Below, piece after piece: positions 28,340-37,151 of a stretch of DNA of 64,000 bases; the first letter of the stretch is position 1, and each line of letters begins with the position of its first letter. Below the pieces are notes generated by a model. It saw nothing but the letters and a program-made list of their open reading frames with translations. It made no database searches and was not told the origin of the DNA. A program made the position numbers and the translations under genes. Source of the stretch: an uncultured Acinetobacter sp. (GTDB lineage Bacteria; Pseudomonadota; Gammaproteobacteria; Pseudomonadales; Moraxellaceae); NCBI GenBank assembly GCA_913777945.1, contig CAJYTY010000018.1:34202-98201 (forward strand), read 5' to 3'.

Positions 28340-28368
28340 GCTATTTTGATACGTAGTATTAAAATAGC
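28340..28368. terminator. Hairpin downstream of folE2
   Basis: A 13-bp stem, GCTATTTTGATAC (28340-28352) and GTATTAAAATAGC (28356-28368), with one wobble and a 3-base loop, 59 bp after folE2. The following sequence is only weakly T-rich. Probable 3' end of the zigA-folE2 transcript. Confidence 0.55.
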
Positions 28369-28517
28369 TCAATTTCAATAAAATATCGGATGAATCTTTG
28401 AGATATAAGTACAATTGATTAGAAAAAGATCATTCTTTCGTGTCTAGGAAATCACTGAAATTACTTGTTTTTATCTTTTGCCAATACGATCTAAATCGTT
28501 AATGGCTTTTTATATCA

Positions 28518-28544
28518 TTTTTGATCAATCAAAATGATCAAAAA
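28518..28544. repeat. Perfect inverted repeat in the folE2-aroQ gap
   Basis: TTTTTGATCA (28518-28527) and TGATCAAAAA (28535-28544) around a 7-base loop. It is symmetrical, with a run on each side, so it could end transcription from either direction or be a protein-binding site. No gene ends near it. Confidence 0.6.
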
Positions 28545-29212
28545 AGTCATTTAGCATTGTCTTGTAATATGAACTACAGCCAGTTCATGACTTTAAAGGC
28601 CATTTATTTAAGCCAGACCATGAAAAAAAATCGAAGCGTATAACTTCAAAGAGTCATTGAGTTTTCTAACTAAAAAACAATATGTTAGTTAAATTTAAAA
28701 AGAATTTTAAATAGATTGAATTTTTACGCTTCATAATAATTTTTATTTTTTTCAATAGTTTATAAATATAAAAAGCTATTTCCTCTTAATAATTCTCCTA
28801 ATTTTTTAACTTCACTTGAATTGATTATGCATTCTTTGGCAACAAAAAAAGACCTATAAAATGCAGAATTGAGCACACTTTTTAATCCCTTTTCCACATT
28901 TCGGATCTAAAGCTTTCTCATTTTGGATGTTATATATCGATTCACTACATCTTAATTACTATCCATTCAGCGTGATGTTTTAGTCAATTCTGTTTAAATT
29001 GTGTGACAAACAAACAGACTCGAATTTTGTCATTTTTTAACATTGCGCATTTCTCGCAAAGTTTACAATATATGCTATGAAATTTGGCATATAGTCTTTG
29101 CTCAATTACTAACAAAATTGATAATCAAAAGCAGAAATATATGCCTGAAAGAGCAAATTTTGCATAGATTTTGCAAGTATGGTTTGCACATTGATAAATT
29201 GGAGCAAGTTGA

Positions 29213-29662
29213 ATGAGTTCAACCATTTTGGTAATTCATGGACCGAATTTGAACCTCTTAGGAACAAGAGAGCCAGAGGTGTACGGTCATCTGACACTTG
29301 ATGATATCAATCAGCAACTCAAAACCCAAGCAGAATCTCAAGGTATCGGATTAGAAACTTTTCAAAGTAACTGGGAAGGTGCCATTGTTGATCGTATTCA
29401 TCAAGCCAGACTTGACGGAATTTCACTGATTATTATTAACCCAGCAGCACTCACACATACATCGGTTGCGCTGCGGGATGCACTGTTAGGTGTAGATATC
29501 CCCTTTCTTGAAGTTCATTTATCGAACGTTCATGCTCGAGAAGCTTTCAGACATCATTCCTATTTGTCCGATAAAGCGGTTGGCGTAATTTGCGGTTTGG
29601 GAGCCAAAGGTTATGCCTTTGCTCTCGATTTCGCCATCCAAAAAATTCAACCATCTATTTAA
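29213..29662 (+). CDS. aroQ: 3-dehydroquinate dehydratase type II
   Basis: Biosynthetic type II dehydroquinase, 149 residues, third step of the shikimate pathway. Motifs are [17 protein letters not shown] (about 8-24, catalytic arginine and tyrosine), [16 protein letters not shown] (about 79) and EVHLSN (about 102). This is the anabolic enzyme; the catabolic type I form, QuiB, is encoded elsewhere in this window. It stands 27 bases before accB, a usual arrangement in proteobacteria. Confidence 0.95.
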   Translation: MSSTILVIHGPNLNLLGTREPEVYGHLTLDDINQQLKTQAESQGIGLETFQSNWEGAIVDRIHQARLDGISLIIINPAALTHTSVALRDALLGVDIPFLEVHLSNVHAREAFRHHSYLSDKAVGVICGLGAKGYAFALDFAIQKIQPSI

Positions 29663-29689
29663 TCCAACACGATTTAGGAACATTCACCT

Positions 29690-30109
29690 ATGGATATTCG
29701 CAAAATTAAGAAACTCATCGATTTGATGATTGAATCTGACTTACAAGCGATTGAGGTTAAAGAAGGTGATCAATCTATCGCTCTTACTCGTCCAACACCA
29801 GTAATTGCAGCAGGTGCAATTGCAGCTGCGCCGGCGGCAGCGCCAGCGGCTCCAGCGCCTAAAACCCCTCGTGGTGCGGTAGAGACTTCTCCAATGGTCG
29901 GCGTATTTTATGCTGCTCCAAGCCCAGGTGAAGCTCCATTTGTAAAAGTTGGTCAAACGGTTTCTGCTGGTGAAACTTTGGGTATCATCGAAGCAATGAA
30001 AATCATGAACCCGATCGAAGCAACTCAAAGTGGCGTGGTTGAAGAAATTTTGGTAAAAAATGGTGATGTAATCCAGTTTGGTCAACCATTATTCCGCTTC
30101 CGCGCATAA
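29690..30109 (+). CDS. accB: Biotin carboxyl carrier protein of acetyl-CoA carboxylase
   Basis: A 139-residue biotin carrier for the first step of fatty-acid synthesis. A flexible Ala/Pro-rich hinge (about residues 45-65) separates the N-terminal helix region from the biotinyl domain. The biotin-attachment lysine lies in EAMKIMN (about 105). It precedes accC by 16 bases. Confidence 0.96.
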   Translation: MDIRKIKKLIDLMIESDLQAIEVKEGDQSIALTRPTPVIAAGAIAAAPAAAPAAPAPKTPRGAVETSPMVGVFYAAPSPGEAPFVKVGQTVSAGETLGIIEAMKIMNPIEATQSGVVEEILVKNGDVIQFGQPLFRFRA

Positions 30110-30125
30110 TCTCACGGGGATAGCT

Positions 30126-31526
30126 ATGTTGCAAAAAGTATTAATTGCAAACCGTGGTGAAATCGCGTTACGAATTACCCGGGCTTGCAAATCATTAGGC
30201 ATTAAGACTGTGGGTATCTATTCAGATGCCGACAAAGACTTGATGCACTTACGTTTTGTTGATGAAGCGGTATGTATTGGACCGGGTGCGAGTAGTGATA
30301 GCTATTTAAACATCCCAGCAATTATTACTGCAGCAGAAATTACAGGTGCAGATGCCATCCACCCTGGCTACGGTTTTCTTTCTGAAAATGCAGAGTTTGC
30401 AGAAATTGTAGAATCTTCTGGTTTTATTTTCATTGGTCCACGTCCTGAACATATTCGCCTGATGGGTAATAAAGTTTCGGCGATTATTGCCATGAAAAAA
30501 GCAGGCGTACCAACCGTACCAGGATGTGATCATGCGGTCACTATTCACAATGCCTTGGCAGAAGCAAAAGAAATCGGTTTTCCGCTGATTGTAAAAGCTG
30601 CTTCTGGTGGTGGTGGTCGTGGTATGCGTATTGTTGAGCGTGTAGATACGTTGCTTGAATCTGTTCAGGCTGCTCAGCGTGACGCAGAAATGTGGTTTGG
30701 CGATGATACGGTCTATATGGAGCGTTTCTTGCAGAAGCCACGTCATGTGGAAGTTCAGGTTTTGGGCGATGGTAATGGCCATGCAGTTCACCTGTACGAT
30801 CGTGACTGCTCGCTTCAGCGCCGTCACCAAAAAGTGCTAGAAGAAGCACCTGCTCCTGGTTTACCTGAGCAAGCACGTGCCGATATTTTAGAAGCTTGTG
30901 TGAATGCATGTAAACTCATGCAATACCGCGGTGCTGGTACGTTTGAATTCTTGTTTGAAGACGGCGAATTCTTCTTTATCGAAATGAACACACGTGTTCA
31001 GGTTGAGCATCCTGTAACTGAAATGGTGACAGGTATCGATATTATTGAACAACAATTACGTATTGCTGCTGGTTTAGGTTTAGAACTGCAACAAGAAGAA
31101 ATTGAAGTTCATGGCCATGCCATCGAATGTCGTATCAACGCAGAAGATCCAACCACTTTCTTACCTTCTCCAGGCAAGATTGATAGCTTCTACGCACCAG
31201 GTGGTGCAGGTATCCGTCTAGATTCGCATATTTATTCGGGCTACAGTATTCCGCCTTACTATGACTCAATGATTGCAAAACTCATTGCACATGGTAAAGA
31301 CCGCGAAACATCTATGGCTCGTATGCGTCAAGCATTAGACGAGATGATTCTGACAGGTGTAAAAACCAATATTCCATTGCATAAAGACTTGATCTTGCAA
31401 GATCCAGAGTTTTTAAAACAAGCCATGGATATTCATTATCTTGAAAAGCACTTGTTAAAACAGCTTGAAGCTGAAAAGCCTGCTGCAGCTGCAACACAAG
31501 AAAATGCTACAACTGAAAAGGCGTAA
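30126..31526 (+). CDS. accC: Biotin carboxylase subunit of acetyl-CoA carboxylase
   Basis: ATP-grasp biotin carboxylase, 466 residues. [16 protein letters not shown] is the usual N-terminus, with CACGGGGATAGCT before ATG 30126; a longer in-frame extension to 30078 would overlap accB and is not used. Motifs include the glycine-rich loop SGGGGRGMR (about 163), CSLQRRHQK and [14 protein letters not shown]. It carboxylates the biotin on AccB. A strong terminator ends the aroQ-accB-accC unit. Confidence 0.96.
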   Translation: MLQKVLIANRGEIALRITRACKSLGIKTVGIYSDADKDLMHLRFVDEAVCIGPGASSDSYLNIPAIITAAEITGADAIHPGYGFLSENAEFAEIVESSGFIFIGPRPEHIRLMGNKVSAIIAMKKAGVPTVPGCDHAVTIHNALAEAKEIGFPLIVKAASGGGGRGMRIVERVDTLLESVQAAQRDAEMWFGDDTVYMERFLQKPRHVEVQVLGDGNGHAVHLYDRDCSLQRRHQKVLEEAPAPGLPEQARADILEACVNACKLMQYRGAGTFEFLFEDGEFFFIEMNTRVQVEHPVTEMVTGIDIIEQQLRIAAGLGLELQQEEIEVHGHAIECRINAEDPTTFLPSPGKIDSFYAPGGAGIRLDSHIYSGYSIPPYYDSMIAKLIAHGKDRETSMARMRQALDEMILTGVKTNIPLHKDLILQDPEFLKQAMDIHYLEKHLLKQLEAEKPAAAATQENATTEKA

Positions 31527-31540
31527 TCGTCATTTCATAA

Positions 31541-31572
31541 AAAAACCTCTCATGGATTCATGAGAGGTTTTT
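31541..31572. terminator. Bidirectional terminator after accC
   Basis: Perfect 14-bp stem AAAAACCTCTCATG (31541-31554) and CATGAGAGGTTTTT (31559-31572) with a 4-base loop and further T residues. It serves accC and the convergent minus-strand gene. Confidence 0.93.
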
Positions 31573-31588
31573 TTATTTGTGCTCTTGC

Positions 31589-32074
31589 TTACGGTAAAAC
31601 TCTGCGCAGCGTTGCAAAACATTGCTGACCTTTTTCATTGGCACAGAAGTTAATGGTGTCTGCATTTTTCCAGTGTACAAAATACTGCGATACCTCACCT
31701 GACTGATCGACTTTTTGACCAGAACAATCAGTTTCGTTGTTGTCGTACTTGATTTGCATAATCAAGCCAGCCAACTGCTCATTTTTATCGGGTGATGGTT
31801 GATAATCATAAATACCGTAAGACCACTCTTGGCCACTTTTTACAATCACTTCATTGGCATTTCGAAAGTTATAATATTCAGTACATTTTTTATTATTAGG
31901 AATTTCCATTCCCCACAAGCCCATAATTTCAGGACGAGTCACAATTTTAATGGTACTCGGATTTAAATCCATAGTTTGCGGTTGTTCAGAAGCTTCAGGT
32001 GCTTTTAAAGGCGCCTCAGCCATGGCCCATGTGGAACAGAAGCACAATAAACCAACAATATAGATATTTTTCAT
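31589..32074 (-). CDS. Small secreted protein of unknown function
   Basis: I do not recognise a family. From ATG 32074 (MKNIYIVG) it is 161 residues with a clear signal peptide ending near WAMA-EA. The mature part has a proline/glutamine-rich lead (about 25-45) and a compact domain with four cysteines (KCTEYY, DCSGQ, FCANEKGQQCF), enough for two disulfides. A longer frame begins at 32098 but would put extra polar residues ahead of the signal peptide. A periplasmic or outer-membrane-associated protein is likely. Confidence 0.65.
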   Translation of the reverse strand: MKNIYIVGLLCFCSTWAMAEAPLKAPEASEQPQTMDLNPSTIKIVTRPEIMGLWGMEIPNNKKCTEYYNFRNANEVIVKSGQEWSYGIYDYQPSPDKNEQLAGLIMQIKYDNNETDCSGQKVDQSGEVSQYFVHWKNADTINFCANEKGQQCFATLRRVLP

Positions 32075-32212
32075 AGATTTATTAACGACTAAATGCATAC
32101 ACTTAAATTAGCATATTTTTAATTGCTTTCATCTAATCATAACCATATATGAACAATTTAAATCGGCATCAACCCGACTATATGCCGGATTGATGCCGAT
32201 AAAAGATATTAC

Positions 32213-33742
32213 CTAGCGAATATGTGTGCCAACAGTCTCGTAGCTCACATCATAATCGCGTAAGTTCAAATGCGCTAAACGCTGTCTTAATGTTTTCAAC
32301 GACCACGGCCATGCAGCAAAATTACGGCCATTGGCATCTAAATAGTAACTTTTACAGCCACCAGCATTAAAAACTGTGGTTTGAAGGTGTTGTTGAACCT
32401 GCTCATTGTGGTATTTAAGGACTTGCGGTTTGACGGTCAGTTTACTAATTTTATGTTTTTTGATTTTTTGCAAACCATCTACAATGTAATTAAGTTGCGC
32501 CTCTGCCAAGCCAATAAAAGAATCATAGACCAGTACATTCGGACCAAGAACCAAAAATGCATTGGGTACATTTTCAATATTAGTGCCTAAATATGCTTCC
32601 GGTGATGTGCTTTTCCACAAATCGTGTAAACACTGACCTTTTTCGTTATAAACACGTCGTCCAATCGGAGGATGTGAAACTTCAAAACCCGTACCCCAAA
32701 TAATGACATCGACCTCATGTTTTTCACCGTTGTCTGCAATCACGGTATTGCCCTCAACTTTGACCAAGCCATGAGGAATCAACTGGGTATTTTCTGCCTG
32801 CAATGCTGGATAATAGTTGTTTGCAAATAATAGACGCTTACAACCAATGGTAAAGTCTGGTGTAACTTTTTTACGTAGTTCAGGATCTTTGATTTGTGTT
32901 TTAAGTACTTGCTTAAATATTTCGCCCACTGGCTTCAACACAGCAGGATTACGTAAACCGAAATTGATTGCGTTAAGTGACTGCGCCACGGCCTGACGCC
33001 ACGTGGCCTGAATAATAGGAAAGCGCTCAATCAGCGATTTACTTACATTACCCAATTCCATATCAGGTTTTGGAATAACCCATGGTGCAGTACGCTGAAA
33101 TACATACAGCTCTTTGGCTAAAGGCTGAATTTGCGGCACAAACTGAATGGCAGAAGCACCGGTACCAATGACCGCAATCCGTTTTCCAGTTAAATCATAA
33201 TCATGATTCCACTTTGCAGAATGAAACATTTCACCTTTAAATGTATCTAAACCCTCTAACTTAGGAATTTGTGCTTCGGTAATCGGGCCTGTTGCAAAAA
33301 TAACTGTACGTGATAAATAGGTTTCTTTTGAAGTTTCCAGTGCCCAAAGATTTTGTTCGGTATTCCAGCTGGCTTTAATGAGCTCAGTTCCAAATTCAAT
33401 TTTTTGATCAATATGAAAAGTTTGGCTTACTTCTTCCAAGTAACTCAAAATTTCAGGCTGGCGTGCAAATAAATGGCTCCATTTACTACTGGGCGCAAAA
33501 GAGTACGAATACAAGGCAGATGGCACATCACAACCACAGCCAGGATAAGTATTTTCTCGCCATGTCCCGCCAACACGAGTGGCTTTCTCTATAATTTTAT
33601 AATTCTCATAGCCTACATCATCTAAACGTTTTGCAGCAGCAAGGCCTGAAATACCTGCGCCTACAATAAAAGTATCATAAATATGTTGCGGCATTTTTGA
33701 TGCATTTTCAGCAGTTGTCACTTCTTTTAATTTTGCTGTCAT
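32213..33742 (-). CDS. Flavin-containing Baeyer-Villiger-type monooxygenase
   Basis: NADPH- and FAD-dependent monooxygenase, 509 residues. The first Rossmann motif is GAGISGLAAAKRL (about 28), the type I Baeyer-Villiger fingerprint is FKGEMFHSAKW (about 168), and the second dinucleotide motif is GTGASAIQ (about 194). It should insert oxygen next to a ketone or oxidise a hydrophobic carbonyl compound. Last gene of an operon with a short-chain dehydrogenase and a COG3687 hydrolase; the trio suggests processing of an alcohol to a ketone to an ester. Its substrate is unknown. Confidence 0.87.
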   Translation of the reverse strand: MTAKLKEVTTAENASKMPQHIYDTFIVGAGISGLAAAKRLDDVGYENYKIIEKATRVGGTWRENTYPGCGCDVPSALYSYSFAPSSKWSHLFARQPEILSYLEEVSQTFHIDQKIEFGTELIKASWNTEQNLWALETSKETYLSRTVIFATGPITEAQIPKLEGLDTFKGEMFHSAKWNHDYDLTGKRIAVIGTGASAIQFVPQIQPLAKELYVFQRTAPWVIPKPDMELGNVSKSLIERFPIIQATWRQAVAQSLNAINFGLRNPAVLKPVGEIFKQVLKTQIKDPELRKKVTPDFTIGCKRLLFANNYYPALQAENTQLIPHGLVKVEGNTVIADNGEKHEVDVIIWGTGFEVSHPPIGRRVYNEKGQCLHDLWKSTSPEAYLGTNIENVPNAFLVLGPNVLVYDSFIGLAEAQLNYIVDGLQKIKKHKISKLTVKPQVLKYHNEQVQQHLQTTVFNAGGCKSYYLDANGRNFAAWPWSLKTLRQRLAHLNLRDYDVSYETVGTHIR

Positions 33743-33765
33743 GGTGGTTTACCTTCAAATCAAAC

Positions 33766-34599
33766 TTACTTAAATAAACTGTACGATAGACCTAAAAATT
33801 TGGTGTAAAGCACAGGTGACGTCCGTTTCATCAGCCAGAAAAGTTTGGCATCAAGTTGTGGAATGGTATAAAGCTCACCCGCATCCAGACGATTGAGTGT
33901 TAAACGTGCTACTGCATCACTGGTGGTCAAGGCAAAATTCATCAGGGCATGATCTGCAAGTTTTGAATAGCGTCCCGGTATACGGCCGTTTTTGATGATG
34001 TTGGTGGGTACCAGAGTTGGGCACAATACATTCACCTTTACGTTGAACTTACCAAGCTCTGCGTACAAAGTTTCAGACAACGCACGAACACCGGCTTTGG
34101 TGACGTTATAGGCTGTCATTTCAGGTGCCGCAGTGTACGATGCCGCAGATGCAACATTAATGATGGCACCATAACCAAGTTGCTTAAACTTAGGCACAAA
34201 GTAATGACAACCATGAATGACACCCCATAAATTGATATTGGTCACCCATTGCCAGTCGTCTAAACTGATTTCATCAAACTTTCCACCCAAGCCAACCCCA
34301 GCATTGTTGATCACCAACGTTACCGGATGCTGCATGAGATGCTCGGCCTGTTCCGCCAGAGACTTGACCTGTTCTGCTTGACTCACATCACATTGAATCG
34401 CAAACGCTTTTGCACCTAATTGCTCGATTAAACGTACCGTTTCTTCAGCACCAGTCAGATTAATATCTGCACAGACAACTGTAGCTTTGCGTTTTGCAAG
34501 CTCCAAAGCAAAACTGCGCCCGATACCACTTCCCGCACCTGTAACCACTGCATAGGCGTTAAAACTTGGTTTTTTATTTTTCCGTCCAAATAGCATCAT
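33766..34599 (-). CDS. Short-chain dehydrogenase/reductase
   Basis: A 277-residue short-chain dehydrogenase. The cofactor site is TGAGSGIGRSFAL (about 20), NNAGVG is at about 94, the catalytic region is VASAASYTAAPEMTAYNVTKAG (Tyr and Lys about 159-163). A C-terminal extension of about 30 residues resembles SDRs found with flavin monooxygenases. AAAAAAGGACAC precedes the ATG. It lies 23 bases before the monooxygenase gene. It may supply the ketone substrate. Confidence 0.85.
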   Translation of the reverse strand: MMLFGRKNKKPSFNAYAVVTGAGSGIGRSFALELAKRKATVVCADINLTGAEETVRLIEQLGAKAFAIQCDVSQAEQVKSLAEQAEHLMQHPVTLVINNAGVGLGGKFDEISLDDWQWVTNINLWGVIHGCHYFVPKFKQLGYGAIINVASAASYTAAPEMTAYNVTKAGVRALSETLYAELGKFNVKVNVLCPTLVPTNIIKNGRIPGRYSKLADHALMNFALTTSDAVARLTLNRLDAGELYTIPQLDAKLFWLMKRTSPVLYTKFLGLSYSLFK

Positions 34600-34640
34600 C
34601 GTGATGTGTCCTTTTTTCTGAGCATTGCAATTGCATCGAT

Positions 34641-35603
34641 TTAGCTACGAAGCGCTGGTGTAAAAACTTTCACAAGATACGGCGCAATGGCACCACCTTC
34701 TTTGAGTAGTTTTTCTTTGTAATACTCAAGGTATTCACTGGTATCGTGATCATTTGGATGAAAATCGCGACGTAAATAGTCAAAGATTTGCCCCATAGTG
34801 CTACCAAAAACACCATCATTTGGACTAAAGATCAGTGCTACACCGCGTTTGGCATCTTTCCAGAATTTGCGTGTCACAAGGTCTTTTGGCTGGCGTAAAA
34901 CTGGCACAAACAATGTTGAAAACGGAATCAATCCCAAAATAGTTCCGAAGGCTATAAAGAAGCCTGCTGCACGTAATGCATAGTTTCCATTGAGTAATTG
35001 ATAGACATCATACGCAATATCTTTATGCTCCGACTCTTCAAGCATATGCCACATCCACATCGCACGTGTTTTGGCATCATTTGAATAGTAGAAATTTTTC
35101 TCGTGCTTCATCATGTATTCTGCAAGCACAGCCGTAAAATGCTCGATTCCGGCCATCATGGAGAGCTTAAGTGGTTGTGGAAATTTTAAGAAAATATTGT
35201 CAAAAAACTTCTCTCCCAAAAAGCGATATAGTTTTACCGGGAAATTAACGGCTTCATGTGCAATCGCGTCATTAAATTCATTATGAAGTTTAGAGTGAAT
35301 CGCCTCTTGTCCGATCAGCGATGTCACACGCTGTTTCAATAGCGGATCTTTCACGAAATCACGATGATACCGTGCGGTTTCAATGACCAGATCTTCACCA
35401 TACGTCAAAAACACAGAGAGCGTTGCAAAAAAAGTACTGGCAAATTGATTGTTCATGTAAAACGCAAAATCAATCTCTTTTCCATCAAATCCAACTGCAA
35501 TATGACGAATTGGAATTGCAGGTTTTTGGGTATAATCTGGTAACTCAAATTTAGGCATGGGCTTGAAAGCTTGGACTGATTTTTTTACTGCGGTCGTGAT
35601 CAT
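34641..35603 (-). CDS. COG3687-type predicted metal-dependent hydrolase
   Basis: A 320-residue protein of the PF10118 group (predicted metal-dependent hydrolase, ferritin-like helical build). Conserved acidic and histidine positions are visible in GQEAIHSKLHNEF (about 93), GIEHFTAVLAEYM (about 145) and MLEESEHKDIAYDVY (about 185), which look like a di-metal site. First gene of the operon; AAGAAGGTGTCGCC precedes the ATG. True activity of the family is not established to my knowledge. Confidence 0.82.
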   Translation of the reverse strand: MITTAVKKSVQAFKPMPKFELPDYTQKPAIPIRHIAVGFDGKEIDFAFYMNNQFASTFFATLSVFLTYGEDLVIETARYHRDFVKDPLLKQRVTSLIGQEAIHSKLHNEFNDAIAHEAVNFPVKLYRFLGEKFFDNIFLKFPQPLKLSMMAGIEHFTAVLAEYMMKHEKNFYYSNDAKTRAMWMWHMLEESEHKDIAYDVYQLLNGNYALRAAGFFIAFGTILGLIPFSTLFVPVLRQPKDLVTRKFWKDAKRGVALIFSPNDGVFGSTMGQIFDYLRRDFHPNDHDTSEYLEYYKEKLLKEGGAIAPYLVKVFTPALRS

Positions 35604-35984
35604 GGCGACACCTTCTTAAAGCATTCAATGGATTAAGCTGAAAGATTGTTCAGACTTTTTACATATCTTCATGCTAATCCGATGTGTTGTTCGGATTCAA
35701 TTCGGGTCTAGATCATCTGATAAACTTTAATGCAGCTTAGGCTATTTATTTATATTCAAACTTTCATCGAATTTAAATTATTAATTTTTAGTAAATTTAT
35801 TTAACATATTGACTAAAAGTACCATTAAATTTGATGCTTTGCGCAACTGACAATCTTCGATTTTTGATGTGCTTACTGGCTGAAGTTTGTTGTGTTTTTT
35901 GCTGTTCGGATTTATGTTTTTTAAATTGTTGTATTTGGCCTAACATGATAATTTGAATTATTGTTCGGATTTAAGGAATATCCA
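35604..35984. other. Divergent promoter region of the monooxygenase operon and tetR gene
   Basis: A 381-bp gap with no credible gene. It holds one palindrome and two further half-sites of TTCGGATT (listed below), otherwise AT-rich sequence. Confidence 0.55.
35676..35697. promoter_or_regulatory. Candidate TetR operator
   Basis: AATCCGA (35676-35682) and TCGGATT (35691-35697) form a perfect inverted repeat with an 8-base spacer, 73 bp before the first gene of the monooxygenase operon. The half-site TTCGGATTT recurs at 35905-35913 and 35964-35972 next to the tetR start. This pattern suggests one regulator acting on both divergent promoters. Confidence 0.6.
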
Positions 35985-36602
35985 TTGAGCACTCGAAAGC
36001 CACGTCAAACACGAGCAAAAGTCACGGTAGATACCATTATTGAAGCTGGATTTATATCTGTAGCATTGCATGGTATGAGTGGAACTACAACTCGGCATAT
36101 TGCAGATATTGCAGGTGTCAGTGTTGGGTCATTATATGAATACTTTAAAAATAAAGAAGAAATTTACGATGCGATGGCGGCATCATTTGTACAAGAAATT
36201 TTAAAAATGATTAAAGATCTTACGCCTGTCATTATGGATATGGAGCTAGAATCTGTCATTGAACTTATTTTTTATAATTTTCGAGATTTGCTCACCCGAA
36301 ACAATGAACGCTATCTGATTTGTTTACGACATGCCAATGAGCTGCGTTATGACAAGTATATTAATCAGATTGAGCGGGAACTGATGAATATTGTCATGAA
36401 ATACATGATGCATAATCCAAAGTACTTAAAGGTGAATAATCTTGCAGTTACAGCCTATGTCAGTATTAACAGCGGCATTTTTAATATTGCACGGCATTTG
36501 ATTTTGCCCAATCCTTACATCAGTTTTGACGAGTTGGTAGATGGACTGAAAACCATGATTATGAGCTATATTAATGCCGAGCTTAAGAAAGCTGAACAAT
36601 AA
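35985..36602 (+). CDS. TetR-family regulator
   Basis: A 205-residue TetR-type repressor. The N-terminal DNA-binding domain contains TTRHIADIAGVSVGSLYEYF (about 35-54), and the rest is the helical ligand domain. The start is probably TTG 35985: AAGGAA lies six bases before it, and the upstream TTG at 35961 sits within a candidate operator half-site. It diverges from the monooxygenase operon and most likely controls it. Its stop touches that of hcaR, to which it is convergent. Confidence 0.8.
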   Translation: MSTRKPRQTRAKVTVDTIIEAGFISVALHGMSGTTTRHIADIAGVSVGSLYEYFKNKEEIYDAMAASFVQEILKMIKDLTPVIMDMELESVIELIFYNFRDLLTRNNERYLICLRHANELRYDKYINQIERELMNIVMKYMMHNPKYLKVNNLAVTAYVSINSGIFNIARHLILPNPYISFDELVDGLKTMIMSYINAELKKAEQ

Positions 36603-37088
36603 TTAAAGCTCCTCTTTTGATTGGTCTAAACTAGAAAATGTACTTAAATTCTTCACCATTAATTCAAGGTTATTACGAATCAGAAAAGCCAGATTAATAT
36701 CGACCCCTTGCAACATTTGCGCTTCGAGCTGCTGAACCACTTGGTTACATTGGTTTAGTTTGTCTAGTCCACTCGGTGTCACCGTAACTAGAATGCGTCG
36801 ACCATGAGTTGGATCTGGTGCTTTTTCAATCCAGCCATTTGCGAGTAGATCTTGCAAAATTTTATTGGCCGATTGCGGTTTTATAAATGAACGTTCAGCA
36901 AGCTTGGCATTAGATAAATTCGGTTTGGCCGCCAGCACCGAAAGCGCAGTAAATTGCGGCAAACTAATCTCAAGCGCACTTAGGTGTTCAGTCAAATATT
37001 TGCTAATGATGCGGTCAACCCGAGCAATCATATAACTTAAGCGTGGCTCTTCTTCTCTTTTTCTATCAACTGAACTTGAACGTAGCAT
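36603..37088 (-). CDS. hcaR: MarR-family repressor of hydroxycinnamate genes (HcaR)
   Basis: A 161-residue MarR protein: LSALEISLPQFTALSVLA (about 35), the recognition segment LAERSFIKPQSANKILQDL and the wing with HGRRILVTVTPSG. In A. baylyi HcaR represses hca and is released by hydroxycinnamoyl-CoA thioesters. Location next to hcaK and hcaA matches that system. A terminator lies in the 63-bp gap after hcaK, so hcaR expression depends on readthrough or on its own promoter. The ribosome binding site is weak. Confidence 0.87.
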   Translation of the reverse strand: MLRSSSVDRKREEEPRLSYMIARVDRIISKYLTEHLSALEISLPQFTALSVLAAKPNLSNAKLAERSFIKPQSANKILQDLLANGWIEKAPDPTHGRRILVTVTPSGLDKLNQCNQVVQQLEAQMLQGVDINLAFLIRNNLELMVKNLSTFSSLDQSKEEL

Positions 37089-37110
37089 AATTTATCTTCA
37101 TAAAAAATTA

Positions 37111-37142
37111 AAAAGTATGAGGCCAATCAGCCCCATACTTTT
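37111..37142 (-). terminator. Terminator after hcaK, before hcaR
   Basis: 13-bp stem AAAAGTATGAGGC (37111-37123) and GCCCCATACTTTT (37130-37142). The single mismatch becomes a G-U pair only in the minus-strand RNA, which is then followed by a T-rich run. This marks it as the hcaK terminator. Confidence 0.8.
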
Positions 37143-37151
37143 AAAAGAATG

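Larger units (their letters stand above)
28282..29212. other. Gene-free 931-bp AT-rich region before aroQ
   Basis: I found no credible coding region here on either strand. It carries two strong hairpins (28340-28368 and 28518-28544). The right part must hold the aroQ-accBC promoter; the stretch TTTACA followed by TATAGT near 29065-29096 is suggestive but badly spaced. A small RNA gene or a decayed gene cannot be ruled out. Confidence 0.6.

Noticed and set aside
30306..30909. Long minus-strand frames opposite accC (174 and 122 residues)
   Set aside because: They are antisense shadows of a highly conserved gene, rich in His and Thr repeats without family features or ribosome binding sites.
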